From Chloroflexi bacterium CFX4 (GTDB lineage Bacteria > Chloroflexota > Anaerolineae > Aggregatilineales > UBA2796): DNA of 50,061 nt. The notes under the pieces were generated by a model. The model was not told the DNA's origin. It was given only the letters and a program-made list of their open reading frames with translations, and did no database searches. The DNA is taken from positions 1 through 50,061 of the forward strand of contig QWHC01000024.1 of NCBI GenBank assembly GCA_021404685.1, written 5' to 3'. This document shows positions 15,325 to 24,086 of this stretch, piece after piece (the first letter of the stretch is position 1; each line of letters opens with the position of its first letter). Both the position numbers and the translations under genes were made by a program.

Positions 15325-17565
15325 TTACCGCACACGCAGGCGTGAAAGTGTCACGAAATCTTCCGCCTGTGCGCCATCAGGCGTCAGGACGCGCAGGCGA
15401 ACAAACTGCTGCCCTTCAGCACTTTCGTGCAGCACATACATGCCGACGATCAGCGTCCAATCGCCGTTAGGTGTGCCTTCGCGCACCGTGAGCGTGTGCT
15501 GATCTACGATAACCTCGTCGGCTGCCCATGTGCTGGTTGGGCGCGTCCACGCAGCGGGCATTCCGTCACTTTGCGCGTAGACGTTGGTCGTATTCGGCTG
15601 CACCAACTGCGCGAACACACGGTAGTCGGTGCTGAGTGGGCGCAGCCGCTGCCAATAGAGCGTTAGCGTGATCGGCTCACCTTCGGCGGCGGCAAATGGC
15701 TGCACAGCATAGCCGATCAGTGCCACGGCATCGCCTAAATTAACGCGCATCGGATTCGGGATGGCAGAATCCGCTTGGCGCGGCAGCACACGCACCCTGC
15801 CCAGTTTGATGCGATTCTCGGTCGCCTCACGTCCCGCCGCGATCATGCGTTCGCCCGTCTTTAGGTCATAGAAGCCTAGCCAAATCGTCAGGTCTTGCGG
15901 CGCGTAGGCGTGTTCAGGCAGGCGCACAGCAAACTGGTTCAACCAATGCTGATCAATGTACTGCATCTGGCTGGTTGCCCACAAACCATTCCCTAAAAAG
16001 ACATCGCGCTGTGCCACAATGGTGCCGTCGGCGTTCTCAAGGTGGAGGAAGGCGCTCCAATCGCGGCGCATGGCTGCCGTTTGCTGAAAAGCAACCCAGA
16101 ACTCTACGTATTCAGCAGGCTGCGCTTGCAAGTCCAAATCACGCCAGCTATAAAAAGCAAGCGACGGTTGCTGCGGTGATTCAGGCTCGGCAAAAGTCAG
16201 GACGGCGCGCCAGTCGGAATCAGGTGGGAAGGGTGAGAGCATCGGCGGACGGTAGGCAAAGGCAATTGTAATCAAGCCCGTGGCGGCCGCCGCAACATGC
16301 CACGCCGCCACGCCGCAGCTCAGCCACCTGCCGCCGATCCGCCCTATGCCAAGCGCTAACCACAGGCTGATCGGCGCAATGGCAGCGAACATCAAGCGCC
16401 CTTGCGATGCCCACGTCTCGCTTGTCCAGCGCAGCAAGCCACCAAACAGCACCACAATCCACAGCACTGTGACGGCACGCGCCAGCCACAGCGCGTTCAC
16501 CTGCCGAAGCGGCTTGCCAAAGGCGCTCACCACAAGCCCTAGCACGCCAACCGCCGCCACGCTGTTAAAAATGGTATAGATGAATTCGGCAAATGGCACA
16601 TTCACGCCGCCGAAGAAGCCCCAATAGCTCATCAGGAAAGTGTGGCGCTCTGCCCATAGCTGTGCGGCATTGGCAGGGATTCCGCGCCTGCCCACAATAT
16701 CCAGAAAAATATTCAGCCCAGTTGGATCGCCGTAGAGCTGCCAATTGCGGATATACCACCACGCGCCGATCAAAATCGTCAAGCCGCCTGTGATCGCTGC
16801 GCCGATCAGGAAGGCGCGCCAACTGCGGATGCGGTAAGCGTTCAACGCCAGCACCGCCGCGATGATCGGCAGCAGAAAGCCGATGTTGAACTTGGCAAGC
16901 ATTCCTGCGCCGCTTAGCGCGCCGATCAGGATCAAATCGCGGAGAGGTGGTGCGTCGCTCCGTTTGAGCAGGCGTGCGATGCACAGCAAAAGCGCCGTCG
17001 CCAACAGGGTAGAGAGGTTGTCGTTATTCACACTGGCGCTGATGAACAAGAACATCGGGTTGAAGGCAGTGATCGCCATTCCTAACAGTGCAACGCCTTC
17101 ACGGTCGGGAAAGAGTTCACGTCCCAGCCGATAGGTCAGCCATACAGTCAGCGCGCCTAGCGCCACCGAGAACCAGCGCGAGAGGTAGATCGCCAATGCC
17201 GCGCCGCTGAATACAGTGCGGCGCGCCGCTGTGTGAATGGTCATGTTGGTGTTGCGATCTGGCACCACCACGCCAATATCCGCGTGCGGATTGATATACC
17301 TGATTTGCGGTAGATCGCTTGTGTCTACCCAGAAGGTGAGCGCAGCCGCCAGCATGTAGTAGAGTGGCGGCTGGCTGCCCTCTTGCCGCCATGCCGTTTC
17401 GATGCCCGCTTGCTGCACAGGCAGCCCAAACCCATTGTTGGCGATGTACTGCACCATCGGGTAGTGCCACAACTCATCGGATGCTTCCAAGAGCGGTGTC
17501 ACAAAGCTGTAGAGTAATGCAAACAAGAAATAGGTGATTAAAATGAGGCGTGCCAGTGGAGTCAT
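15325..17565 (-). CDS. Polytopic GT-C-type glycosyltransferase (GT39/ArnT-like)
   Basis: 746 residues with about 10-12 transmembrane helices in the first 450 residues, then a soluble beta-rich domain outside the membrane (about 450-746). The first periplasmic loop reads LEASDELWHYP, with the acidic pair DE typical of GT-C enzymes that use polyprenyl-phosphate sugars. EGSQPPLYYML is also common in the ArnT/PMT-like group. Likely role: transfer of a sugar from a lipid carrier to an envelope glycan or protein. Donor and acceptor are unknown. Start overlaps the GT4 stop by 4 nt (ATGA). Confidence 0.8.
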   Translation of the reverse strand: MTPLARLILITYFLFALLYSFVTPLLEASDELWHYPMVQYIANNGFGLPVQQAGIETAWRQEGSQPPLYYMLAAALTFWVDTSDLPQIRYINPHADIGVVVPDRNTNMTIHTAARRTVFSGAALAIYLSRWFSVALGALTVWLTYRLGRELFPDREGVALLGMAITAFNPMFLFISASVNNDNLSTLLATALLLCIARLLKRSDAPPLRDLILIGALSGAGMLAKFNIGFLLPIIAAVLALNAYRIRSWRAFLIGAAITGGLTILIGAWWYIRNWQLYGDPTGLNIFLDIVGRRGIPANAAQLWAERHTFLMSYWGFFGGVNVPFAEFIYTIFNSVAAVGVLGLVVSAFGKPLRQVNALWLARAVTVLWIVVLFGGLLRWTSETWASQGRLMFAAIAPISLWLALGIGRIGGRWLSCGVAAWHVAAAATGLITIAFAYRPPMLSPFPPDSDWRAVLTFAEPESPQQPSLAFYSWRDLDLQAQPAEYVEFWVAFQQTAAMRRDWSAFLHLENADGTIVAQRDVFLGNGLWATSQMQYIDQHWLNQFAVRLPEHAYAPQDLTIWLGFYDLKTGERMIAAGREATENRIKLGRVRVLPRQADSAIPNPMRVNLGDAVALIGYAVQPFAAAEGEPITLTLYWQRLRPLSTDYRVFAQLVQPNTTNVYAQSDGMPAAWTRPTSTWAADEVIVDQHTLTVREGTPNGDWTLIVGMYVLHESAEGQQFVRLRVLTPDGAQAEDFVTLSRLRVR

Positions 17566-18728
17566 AAATCGGCGTTTCCGGTCAGCACTTCAAGAAAGAA
17601 ATCGGCAGTGCGCTGGGCGATGCGCGTCCAGGTGAACTGCTCTGAGAGCAGGCGCGCATAGTCGCTGAGCCGCATTCGCAGCTTAGCGTCTATTGCCAAC
17701 GTCCGAATTGCCTCGCCGAGTGCTTCGGGCTGTTCCGGCGGCACAAGGTAGACATGGTCGCCGTGATGTAATTCGGGCATGGGCAAGGCGGGCGTGCTGG
17801 TGATGATTGGGCAGCCATGCGCCAAACCTGCCATGAATGATCCGCGTCGGAAGGAGACTCCATCTACATAGGGCAGCGCCAACATATCGCACGCCAGCAG
17901 GTGCGCGCTGACGGCGGCGCTCTCCACAAAACCGGTGCGTTTGACGCGCTCACGCAGGTGCAGGCGGATAATCAGATCGTCTACGCTTTCAGCATAATCG
18001 GCATTGGTTGGGTCGCTGCTGCCAACGCGCCCACCGATCAAGATCAGGTAGGCGTTTACGCCTTGCCGCACCGCGTGTGCCACGCCGCGCAGCAGGCAAG
18101 CAGCGCCTTTGCTGGCATTTAGAAAGCCAAAATAGCCGATCAAGATGCCGTCGGCGGGAATGCCAAGCGCAGCCCGTAGCGCGGCACGGTCGTAATCTGC
18201 GGGCGGCGTCGGCGCGATGTTAGAGCCAATCGGGATGCGGCGGACAGGGGCGATGCCTTGTTCTTCGGCAAGCTGCTGCTCATCCTGAATATTCGTGACA
18301 ATAACGCCTTTGGCAGTGCGGGCAAGGTTGAGCAGTGCCTGATAGCGCAAGCCGCCGGCTTTAGGGAACAGATATGGCACAAGTAAATCGTGAAAGGTAG
18401 TAATGGTGGCAAAGTTGCTCAGGCGGCTGGGCAGCAAATGTACCAGCGGCGCGCTTTTGCCAAAGGCGGCTGCTTCATACTGAATGTTGACAGCTTCTAG
18501 GCGGTGCTGCTGTGCCCAACGTTGCGCTTGCATCAAGGCTGCCCAATTCCAATCGCGCACTTCGCCCGCCACGCGGATACCTGCCTCGCTGGCGTGGCTT
18601 GCCTGTTGGTGGGTCAGGATATGCACTTCATGCCCAAGCCCTGCCAATGCCACTGCCAGTTCGCGGGTGAAGGCGCCCACGCCGCCTTCCATAGGTGGGT
18701 ATTCGCCGGTGATAAAGCCAATTCGCAT
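17562..18728 (-). CDS. GT4-family glycosyltransferase
   Basis: 388 residues from the ATG at 18728, which has AAGG upstream. The N-terminal Rossmann half begins MRIGFITGEYPPMEGGVGAF, the GT4 hallmark where the Gly-rich loop binds the acceptor. The C-terminal half carries LIGYFGFLNASKGAACLLRGVAHA and HGCPIITSTPALPMPEL in the nucleotide-sugar site, though the EX7E motif is not classical. It should transfer a sugar from a nucleotide donor at the cytoplasmic membrane face. Its coupling to the GT-C protein suggests a shared envelope glycan pathway. Confidence 0.9.
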   Translation of the reverse strand: MRIGFITGEYPPMEGGVGAFTRELAVALAGLGHEVHILTHQQASHASEAGIRVAGEVRDWNWAALMQAQRWAQQHRLEAVNIQYEAAAFGKSAPLVHLLPSRLSNFATITTFHDLLVPYLFPKAGGLRYQALLNLARTAKGVIVTNIQDEQQLAEEQGIAPVRRIPIGSNIAPTPPADYDRAALRAALGIPADGILIGYFGFLNASKGAACLLRGVAHAVRQGVNAYLILIGGRVGSSDPTNADYAESVDDLIIRLHLRERVKRTGFVESAAVSAHLLACDMLALPYVDGVSFRRGSFMAGLAHGCPIITSTPALPMPELHHGDHVYLVPPEQPEALGEAIRTLAIDAKLRMRLSDYARLLSEQFTWTRIAQRTADFFLEVLTGNADL

Positions 18729-18964
18729 GGTTAACCTTGCGTGTCTAGCTGCTGGTAGCACAATCAAAGGTAGCGGTAAAGTACGCCTATTTTACCCACA
18801 GACTGCACACATTGGCTACTCTGAAAGTGCCTGAGAAGTGGTGGAGTGTAGCGCATTTTGTAGGGTGGCTGCACGGGACTGATAAGTTCGACCCGCGCAA
18901 CCGTTTTGTCGGGGAGAGTGAGATGCCTTCCATCCGAGCCGGTGCAACGGACGGTGATCACCTA
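18729..18964. other. Intergenic region with one doubtful small frame
   Basis: This 236-nt region lies between the GT4 gene and the first CobW gene. A 65-codon minus-strand frame starts with GTG at 18961, 3 nt after the CobW stop, and ends at 18764. It has no adequate ribosome binding site and no recognisable motif, so I do not call it a gene with confidence. I see no promoter of good quality and no RNA gene here. Confidence 0.4.
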
Positions 18965-20071
18965 TCATGCGCTTGTGCTGTAGTCATTCCGAAACCATGT
19001 CTCAACTTGCCGCATGATCTGCTCGGCAATGGCAGCCCGCTGCCCATTGACAAGGCATCCTTCAAAGTGGGCATTGAGTTGTTCAGCGGTGAAGCTCTCT
19101 GGTGCGCCAATGGCAACTAGCTGCGTGCGGGGCAGTTCGTCGCCCCATGCCTCGCCAAGTGTGTAAGAAGCGCGGCTGCCCACCACTTGCAACACCACGC
19201 GCCGTTCAGGGGCTTCCTTCATATAGACCACGCCCTTACAGCGGAAAATGCCAACGGGCAAACTGCTCACAGCGCGCTTGAGTGCCTGCATGGAGAGCGG
19301 CACGTGCTGCGTCCAACTCCATGCATTGTAGACAAGCGTATGATCGTGATCATGGTGATCGTGATCCGCCTCAGCATGGTCGTGATGGTCATGCTCATGG
19401 TCTACTGGTACGCCTGCCTCGTGTACATGAATATCTTTGCTTTGGCGCTCCAAGAGCGCCTCTGGTGCGTAACGTCCCACGCCGAACACCAGCTCAAGCG
19501 GCACCTGCCCATAAGTCGTCTCAATAATGCGCGCACGTGGATATGTCCAGCGCGTTTTGAGTGCCTGCACTTGTTCAGGCGTAACCAAATCTGTCTTGTT
19601 AATCACGATAATATCTGCCGTTACAAGCTGTTCGTAGGCAAGGTAGGAATCGTTGCCCTTCAGATGCTGAAACTGTTCGGCATCTACAACAGCGATGATG
19701 CTATCTAGCCGCAGAATCGGGCGCAGTTCGGGCAGCAAAAACGTTTGGGCAACCGCGACAGGATCAGAAACGCCGCTTGGCTCAATAATGATGTATTCCG
19801 GCGGTTCGTCGCGGCTGACTAATTGCAACACTGCACGCAGCAGATCACCACGAATGGTGCAGCAGATGCAACCGTTGGCAAGGTTGATCATATCATCACC
19901 TTGCACGCCAACCACAAGCTGCGCGTCAATGTTGATCGCACCAAAGTCGTTGACCAAGACGGCGATTCGTAAGCCATGGTCAGCGTGCAAAATGTGATTC
20001 AACAGCGTAGTTTTGCCTGCACCTAAAAAACCTGTTAGTAGCGTAATTGGAATCGGTTGTGGTTCACTCAT
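18965..20071 (-). CDS. CobW/COG0523 metallochaperone GTPase with His-rich loop
   Basis: 368 residues from the ATG at 20071, with GGAAG upstream. G-domain: Walker [14 protein letters not shown] (about 14-26), the COG0523 signature NGCICC (about 75-80) that binds zinc, IEPSG (switch/Walker B region) and NKTD (base recognition, about 169-172). A His/Asp-rich stretch (about 220-245) with about a dozen His links to the C-terminal CobW_C domain. Such proteins couple GTP hydrolysis to delivery of a metal, often zinc under limitation, to client enzymes. It overlaps the FmdB-type gene by 4 nt and is transcribed from a promoter with a Fur-family box, supporting a zinc role. Cobalt or another metal cannot be excluded. 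Confidence 0.93.
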   Translation of the reverse strand: MSEPQPIPITLLTGFLGAGKTTLLNHILHADHGLRIAVLVNDFGAINIDAQLVVGVQGDDMINLANGCICCTIRGDLLRAVLQLVSRDEPPEYIIIEPSGVSDPVAVAQTFLLPELRPILRLDSIIAVVDAEQFQHLKGNDSYLAYEQLVTADIIVINKTDLVTPEQVQALKTRWTYPRARIIETTYGQVPLELVFGVGRYAPEALLERQSKDIHVHEAGVPVDHEHDHHDHAEADHDHHDHDHTLVYNAWSWTQHVPLSMQALKRAVSSLPVGIFRCKGVVYMKEAPERRVVLQVVGSRASYTLGEAWGDELPRTQLVAIGAPESFTAEQLNAHFEGCLVNGQRAAIAEQIMRQVETWFRNDYSTSA

Positions 20072-20313
20072 ATAGCACTTCCTTTGCTTGGTGATGCACA
20101 GCATACGCAGTTGGCGGGATGCGTGCGGCGCGGTGCATTTTCGATTGGCGGCGGCATTTCGCTGCGGCGCGTGAAAAAGCTGGCAAACGTCATTTGCCGT
20201 TGGCAGGGCATGCCACACAGTGGGCAAGCAAGCGGATCATCCACCGCTTCGACAGAGCGGCGCTCCTCGATTTCAATAGCACACTCAGGGCAGATAAAAA
20301 CATAGAGAGGCAT
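20068..20313 (-). CDS. FmdB-type zinc-ribbon protein
   Basis: 81 residues. MPLYVFICPECAIEIE opens the FmdB/CxxC_CXXC_SSSS zinc-ribbon fold. The first knuckle is CPEC and the second CPLCGMPC; a further CVCC lies near the C-terminus. Family members are small and of unclear function. This one precedes a CobW GTPase in one operon with a 4-nt overlap (ATGA). It may be a metal-binding partner or client, which is inference. It is the first gene after the divergent, Fur-box-controlled promoter region. Confidence 0.85.
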   Translation of the reverse strand: MPLYVFICPECAIEIEERRSVEAVDDPLACPLCGMPCQRQMTFASFFTRRSEMPPPIENAPRRTHPANCVCCASPSKGSAI

Positions 20314-20337
20314 GGCAACTACACCGCTCGATAATTT

Positions 20338-20372
20338 TGATACATTGTATCATTATCTGCTGACTCTGTAAA
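20338..20372 (-). promoter_or_regulatory. Promoter with Fur-family (probable Zur) box, FmdB-CobW operon
   Basis: Minus-strand TTTACA (20367-20372), 17-nt spacer, TACAAT (20344-20349). The -10 sits inside a perfect 7-1-7 inverted repeat TGATACATTGTATCA (20338-20352). This is the size and TGA...TCA shape of Fur/Zur boxes (cyanobacterial Zur sites are TGATAATnATTATCA-like). Repressor binding there would block the polymerase. The gene set favours Zur over Fur. Confidence 0.75.
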
Positions 20373-20389
20373 GTGTTGCACACAACGCC

Positions 20390-20418
20390 TTGACGAAATA
20401 AATGAGATTTAGTATCAT
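20390..20418 (+). promoter_or_regulatory. Promoter with second Fur-family box, CobW-rpmG operon
   Basis: TTGACG (20390-20395), 17-nt spacer, TATCAT (20413-20418). The -10 overlaps an imperfect inverted repeat centred at 20410: TGAGATT-T-AGTATCA at 20403-20417 matches in 5 of 7 positions, and 8 of 10 when extended to 20400-20420. The right half, TATCATTT, resembles the first box (TGTATCATTA). Confidence 0.68.
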
Positions 20419-20451
20419 TTACTCTATTCAAAGGGCTAGAGGATATCTCTT

Positions 20452-21648
20452 ATGCAAATGAACCATGCGCCACTGCCTGTGACAGTACTTTCAGGTTTTC
20501 TCGGTGCGGGAAAAACCACTGTCCTGAATCATGTCTTGAACAATCGGCAAGGGATGAAGGTCGCCGTCATTGTCAACGACATGAGCGAAGTGAACATTGA
20601 TGCCCAGTTGGTGCGTGAAGGTGGTGCAGCACTCAGCCGTACCGAAGAACGCTTAATTGAGATGAACAATGGCTGCATTTGCTGTACATTGCGCGATGAC
20701 TTGCTGCGCGAAGTGGCAGCCCTTGCCCGCGAAGGGCGCTTTGATTACCTGCTGATCGAATCAACGGGCATCTCGGAGCCACTGCCGGTTGCCATGACTT
20801 TTAGTTTTGAAACGGCCGAGGGCGAATCACTTGGACAGTTGGCAAAACTGGACACCATGGTGACGGTCATTGATGCTTACAACTTCCTGCGTGATTACGG
20901 CTCGGCAGATATGCTGCATCAGCGCGGCATGGCAACCGGTGCTGAAGACCAGCGCACGGTGGTTGATTTGCTCATTGATCAGGTTGAATTTGCCAACATC
21001 ATCTTGATTAACAAGATTGATTTGGTCACGGTGGCTGAGCTTGAACGCTTGAAAGGCATTCTTCACCATTTGAATCCAGAGGCGCGCCTGATCGAATGCC
21101 GTGAAGGTGCCATTGATCCTGCGAAAATTCTTGCCACTGGCAGCTTTGATATGGATCGCGCCGCACAATCTGCCGGTTGGCTAAAAGAGCTACAAGGGCA
21201 GCATGTGCCAGAGACCGAAGAATATGGCATCACAAGTTTTGTCTACCACGCTCATGCACCTATGCATCCTGAACGCTTTATGAAACTGCTCCGCAGTGGC
21301 ACATTGGCACAGGTTCTGCGTGCGAAAGGCTATCTATGGCTTGCCACACGCGATTATCCAGTGCTGTACTCACAGGCAGGCGGTGTAAAGCGGATGGGCG
21401 CCTCCAGTTTTTGGTGGGCAAGCGTACCCGACGATCAGCGTCCCGCTGATGATCCCGAATTTCAGGCATACCTTGCCAAGTATTGGCGTGACCCTTACGG
21501 AGATCGGCGGCAAGAAGTCGTTTTCATCGGTGTGCATATGGATCAAGCAGAAATCACGGCACGTCTTGAGTCATGCTTGCTCACACCGCAAGAAATTGAG
21601 CGCGGCAAGTGGCACACCTTACGTGATCCCTTCCCTAAATGGCGTTAG
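20452..21648 (+). CDS. CobW/COG0523 GTPase (YciC/ZigA-like)
   Basis: 398 residues. Walker [14 protein letters not shown] (about 14-26), NGCICC (about 72-77) with the conserved metal-binding Cx[14 protein letters not shown] (switch/Walker B) and NKID (about 189-192). A long C-terminal domain includes GYLWLATR and the ending [10 protein letters not shown], both characteristic of the YciC/ZigA subgroup induced by zinc starvation. It lacks the His-rich loop of the divergent paralogue, so the two are not simple duplicates. AGAGGAT precedes the ATG at 20452; an ATG at 20458 is an alternative. rpmG follows 18 nt later. Confidence 0.94.
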   Translation: MQMNHAPLPVTVLSGFLGAGKTTVLNHVLNNRQGMKVAVIVNDMSEVNIDAQLVREGGAALSRTEERLIEMNNGCICCTLRDDLLREVAALAREGRFDYLLIESTGISEPLPVAMTFSFETAEGESLGQLAKLDTMVTVIDAYNFLRDYGSADMLHQRGMATGAEDQRTVVDLLIDQVEFANIILINKIDLVTVAELERLKGILHHLNPEARLIECREGAIDPAKILATGSFDMDRAAQSAGWLKELQGQHVPETEEYGITSFVYHAHAPMHPERFMKLLRSGTLAQVLRAKGYLWLATRDYPVLYSQAGGVKRMGASSFWWASVPDDQRPADDPEFQAYLAKYWRDPYGDRRQEVVFIGVHMDQAEITARLESCLLTPQEIERGKWHTLRDPFPKWR

Positions 21649-21666
21649 GCAGAAAGGCTACCTTTA

Positions 21667-21828
21667 ATGGCAAAAAAAGATGTTCGCATCGTCATCAAGC
21701 TGGTTAGCACAGAAAGCGGGCATGTTTACTACTCGCAGAAGAGCAAGCGCAACGACCCACAGCGGCTTGAACTGCGTAAGTATGACCCGATTCTGCGGCG
21801 GCACGCGCTCTACCGCGAGTCACGGTGA
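21667..21828 (+). CDS. rpmG: 50S ribosomal protein L33, cysteine-free form
   Basis: 53 residues from MAKKDVRIVIKLVSTESGHV through YYSQKSKRNDPQRLELRKYD to HALYRESR. The core KRNDPQRLELRKYDP is diagnostic for L33. Zinc-binding L33 has CxxC in the LxCTxC and CPxC positions; here these read STES and DPIL, with no Cys anywhere. It is therefore the C-minus form that needs no zinc. It follows a CobW GTPase in an operon with a Fur-family box. C-minus ribosomal paralogues controlled by Zur replace the zinc forms in starvation and free zinc. AGAAAGG lies upstream of the ATG. Confidence 0.95.
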   Translation: MAKKDVRIVIKLVSTESGHVYYSQKSKRNDPQRLELRKYDPILRRHALYRESR

Positions 21829-21841
21829 TGCATCTTCTGCC

Positions 21842-21869
21842 CTTAGGCGCATAATCCTGTGTGCCTAAG
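21842..21869. terminator. Bidirectional terminator hairpin
   Basis: CTTAGGCGCA (21842-21851) pairs with TGTGCCTAAG (21860-21869), 10 bp with one G-U, 8-nt loop. It lies between the convergent rpmG and P-type ATPase genes. Confidence 0.65.
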
Positions 21870-21872
21870 AGA

Positions 21873-23819
21873 CTAGGCGCGGTGCGTTAGCAGGCGCAAG
21901 CCGTTCAACACCACGATGATCGTGCTGCCCTCATGCCCAATAACACCCAGCGGCAGCGCCAAATTAAAGCCGAGCGCGCCAATAACCAGCACCACAATCA
22001 CGCCCAGCGAGAAGGTGATGTTCTGGAACATGATTCGGCGCGCACGGCGGCTCAGGTGCATGGCATAAGCAATGCGGCTCAGATCATCTGCCATCAGCAC
22101 CAAATCAGCAGTTTCGAGGGCAACGTCCGTGCCAGCGGCGCCCATCGCAATCCCAATTGAGGCAGAGGCGAGCGCTGGCGCATCGTTGACGCCATCACCA
22201 ACCATTGCCACCTTGCCGTAAGTTTGCATCAGCGCCTTGACGGCTATCACTTTGTCCGCTGGCAACAGCTCGGCACGCACTTCATCCGCGCCAACACGCG
22301 CTGCAATGGCGTTTGCCACACGCTGATTGTCACCCGTTAAGACGATCACTTTTTGGATGCCCTCAGCGCGCAGTGCCTGTACAAAAGCAGCTGCATTCGG
22401 GCGCAGCGTATCCGCTACACCGATCACACCTACCCAACCGCGCTCACGGTGATGCACAATTAAAGCGCTCTTACCCTCGCTTTCAAGCTGATCGCGCTGT
22501 GCGCTAATCTCCGGCGGCAGCGACAGCCCTTCGGCATTCATCAGGCGTTCTGTGCCAACCAGCACTTGTGCCGAGTCCAGCATAGCACGTACACCTTGAC
22601 CTGGAATCGCCTCAAAATGCTGCGGCTCGTGGATCGGGATAGCTTCAGCTTTGGCGGCTGCCAAAATGGCAAGCGCAATTGGATGCTCGGAGCGCACTTC
22701 GGCACTTGCCACAAGGCTGAGCAAGTCAGCACGCGAGATGCCGTTTGGCAGCGCGTCGGTCAGGCTAAGTTTGCCTGTGGTAAGCGTACCCGTTTTATCA
22801 AAAGCGACCGCCTTAATGGTCGCCATTTGCTCAAGGTAAGCGCCGCCTTTGAACAGGATGCCACGCCGTGCGGCGTTCGCAATTGCCGAGAGGATCGCCG
22901 CTGGGATTGAGATGACCAACGCGCAGGGTGAAGCAACCGTGATCAGCACCATAGCACGGTAGAAGTTTTCGTTGAACTCTACGCCGAACAGCAGGGGCGG
23001 CAGCACAATATAGAGCGCCACTGCCAAAATGACGAATAATGCGTAGCGCTGCTCAAAGGCTTCCATGAAGCTCTGCGTTTTAGCGCGGCTCTCTTGGGCA
23101 TTTTCCACCATCTGGATGATGCGCGAGAGGGTGCTTTGGCTGGCAAGGCGCGTCACACGCACATCCAGGCTGCCATTCTGGTTCACGGTGCCAGCGAAGA
23201 CCTCATCGCCGACTTGTTTATTGACAGGCATAGACTCACCCGTGATAGCAGCTTGGTCAACGCTGCTGCTACCCTCGATCACCTCACCATCAATGGGCAA
23301 CCGTTCGCCGGGCTTGATCAGCACCACATCACCAATTTGGAGCGACTCAATCGGCAGCACAGCCGATCCCTCACCACGCCGCACCGTCGCTTTATCAGGG
23401 CGCAGCTTGAGCAGCGCACGAATGGCGTTACGGCTGCGATCCATTGCATAGGCTTGCAGCACGTTGCTCAGCGAAAACAGAAAGAGCAAGATCGCGCCTT
23501 CGTGCCATTGGTTAACAATTGCCGCGCCGGTGGCTGCCAACACCATCAGCAAATCTACGTTGATCTCGCGGTGCAGCAGGCTTTTTACGCCTTCAATCAC
23601 GCCGAAGGTGCCGCCAAAAAAGTAGGAGAGCAGGTTAAAGACGAGCGTTAGGCTTTCGGGCGCGTCCAGGCGCTCGCTGAGCAAGCTGGCAGCGATGTTG
23701 AGGGCAGTCAGCACCACAAAGGCACGCTCTAGGCGCTCTGTGGAAAGGAAGGCGGGCAGACGTAGGGTGTTGGTTTCTGTAGTAGCCGTGTTTGGGGTGC
23801 TAAGGCTGTGTTCGGTCAT
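21873..23819 (-). CDS. P1B-4-type heavy-metal ATPase (CoaT/CtpD-like)
   Basis: 648 residues, no N-terminal HMA metal-binding domain. Transmembrane helices occur near 35-75, 88-125, 260-280, 285-310 and 595-645. Actuator TGES 193-196; metal-site SPC 297-299 in ASPCALVIS; phosphorylated Asp341 in DKTGT; SEHP in the nucleotide domain; GDGVND in the hinge; HEGST 629-633 in the last helix. SPC together with HEGxT defines the P1B-4 group, which exports Co2+, Zn2+ or Fe2+, rather than the CPC groups for Cu or Zn/Cd. It converges on the zinc-responsive block. The ribosome binding site is weak. A small GCAGGT/ACCTGC inverted repeat (23854-23870) lies upstream and could be an operator. Confidence 0.92.
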   Translation of the reverse strand: MTEHSLSTPNTATTETNTLRLPAFLSTERLERAFVVLTALNIAASLLSERLDAPESLTLVFNLLSYFFGGTFGVIEGVKSLLHREINVDLLMVLAATGAAIVNQWHEGAILLFLFSLSNVLQAYAMDRSRNAIRALLKLRPDKATVRRGEGSAVLPIESLQIGDVVLIKPGERLPIDGEVIEGSSSVDQAAITGESMPVNKQVGDEVFAGTVNQNGSLDVRVTRLASQSTLSRIIQMVENAQESRAKTQSFMEAFEQRYALFVILAVALYIVLPPLLFGVEFNENFYRAMVLITVASPCALVISIPAAILSAIANAARRGILFKGGAYLEQMATIKAVAFDKTGTLTTGKLSLTDALPNGISRADLLSLVASAEVRSEHPIALAILAAAKAEAIPIHEPQHFEAIPGQGVRAMLDSAQVLVGTERLMNAEGLSLPPEISAQRDQLESEGKSALIVHHRERGWVGVIGVADTLRPNAAAFVQALRAEGIQKVIVLTGDNQRVANAIAARVGADEVRAELLPADKVIAVKALMQTYGKVAMVGDGVNDAPALASASIGIAMGAAGTDVALETADLVLMADDLSRIAYAMHLSRRARRIMFQNITFSLGVIVVLVIGALGFNLALPLGVIGHEGSTIIVVLNGLRLLTHRA

Positions 23820-24049
23820 AAGTATCTATACCCTATGTGTTGTTGATCGGGCAGCAGGTGGGCAACCTGCCAAGAATTTCACAGCATTGAAACATCAGTT
23901 TAACATGGGTGAAGTTAATTGGCAATACGTCAGAGCCTATGGGTGAAAAGCATGGCTCTAGGAACAATCACAATTGCGTGGGGTTTATCGCGTTCAGCGT
24001 GTATACCGCGATCTTCAGCACGCCCTCACGCAAAAATTCTGGTTTTCGC

Positions 24050-24055
24050 TATAAT
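24050..24055 (+). promoter_or_regulatory. TATAAT -10 box for the response regulator
   Basis: Consensus TATAAT, 32-37 nt before the ATG at 24087. No good -35 at 17 nt. The remainder of 23820-24086 holds only the ATPase upstream region and no further gene. Confidence 0.5.
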
Positions 24056-24086
24056 TGGCTATACAATCACGCAAAGGCGGGTGCTT

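Noticed and set aside
18870..18900. TTCGA with CGGG/CCCG arms, tRNA T-arm-like
   Set aside because: No acceptor, D or anticodon stems can be placed around it.
18764..18961. 65-codon minus-strand frame after the CobW gene
   Set aside because: GTG start without ribosome site, no motif; kept only as a remark in the intergenic entry.
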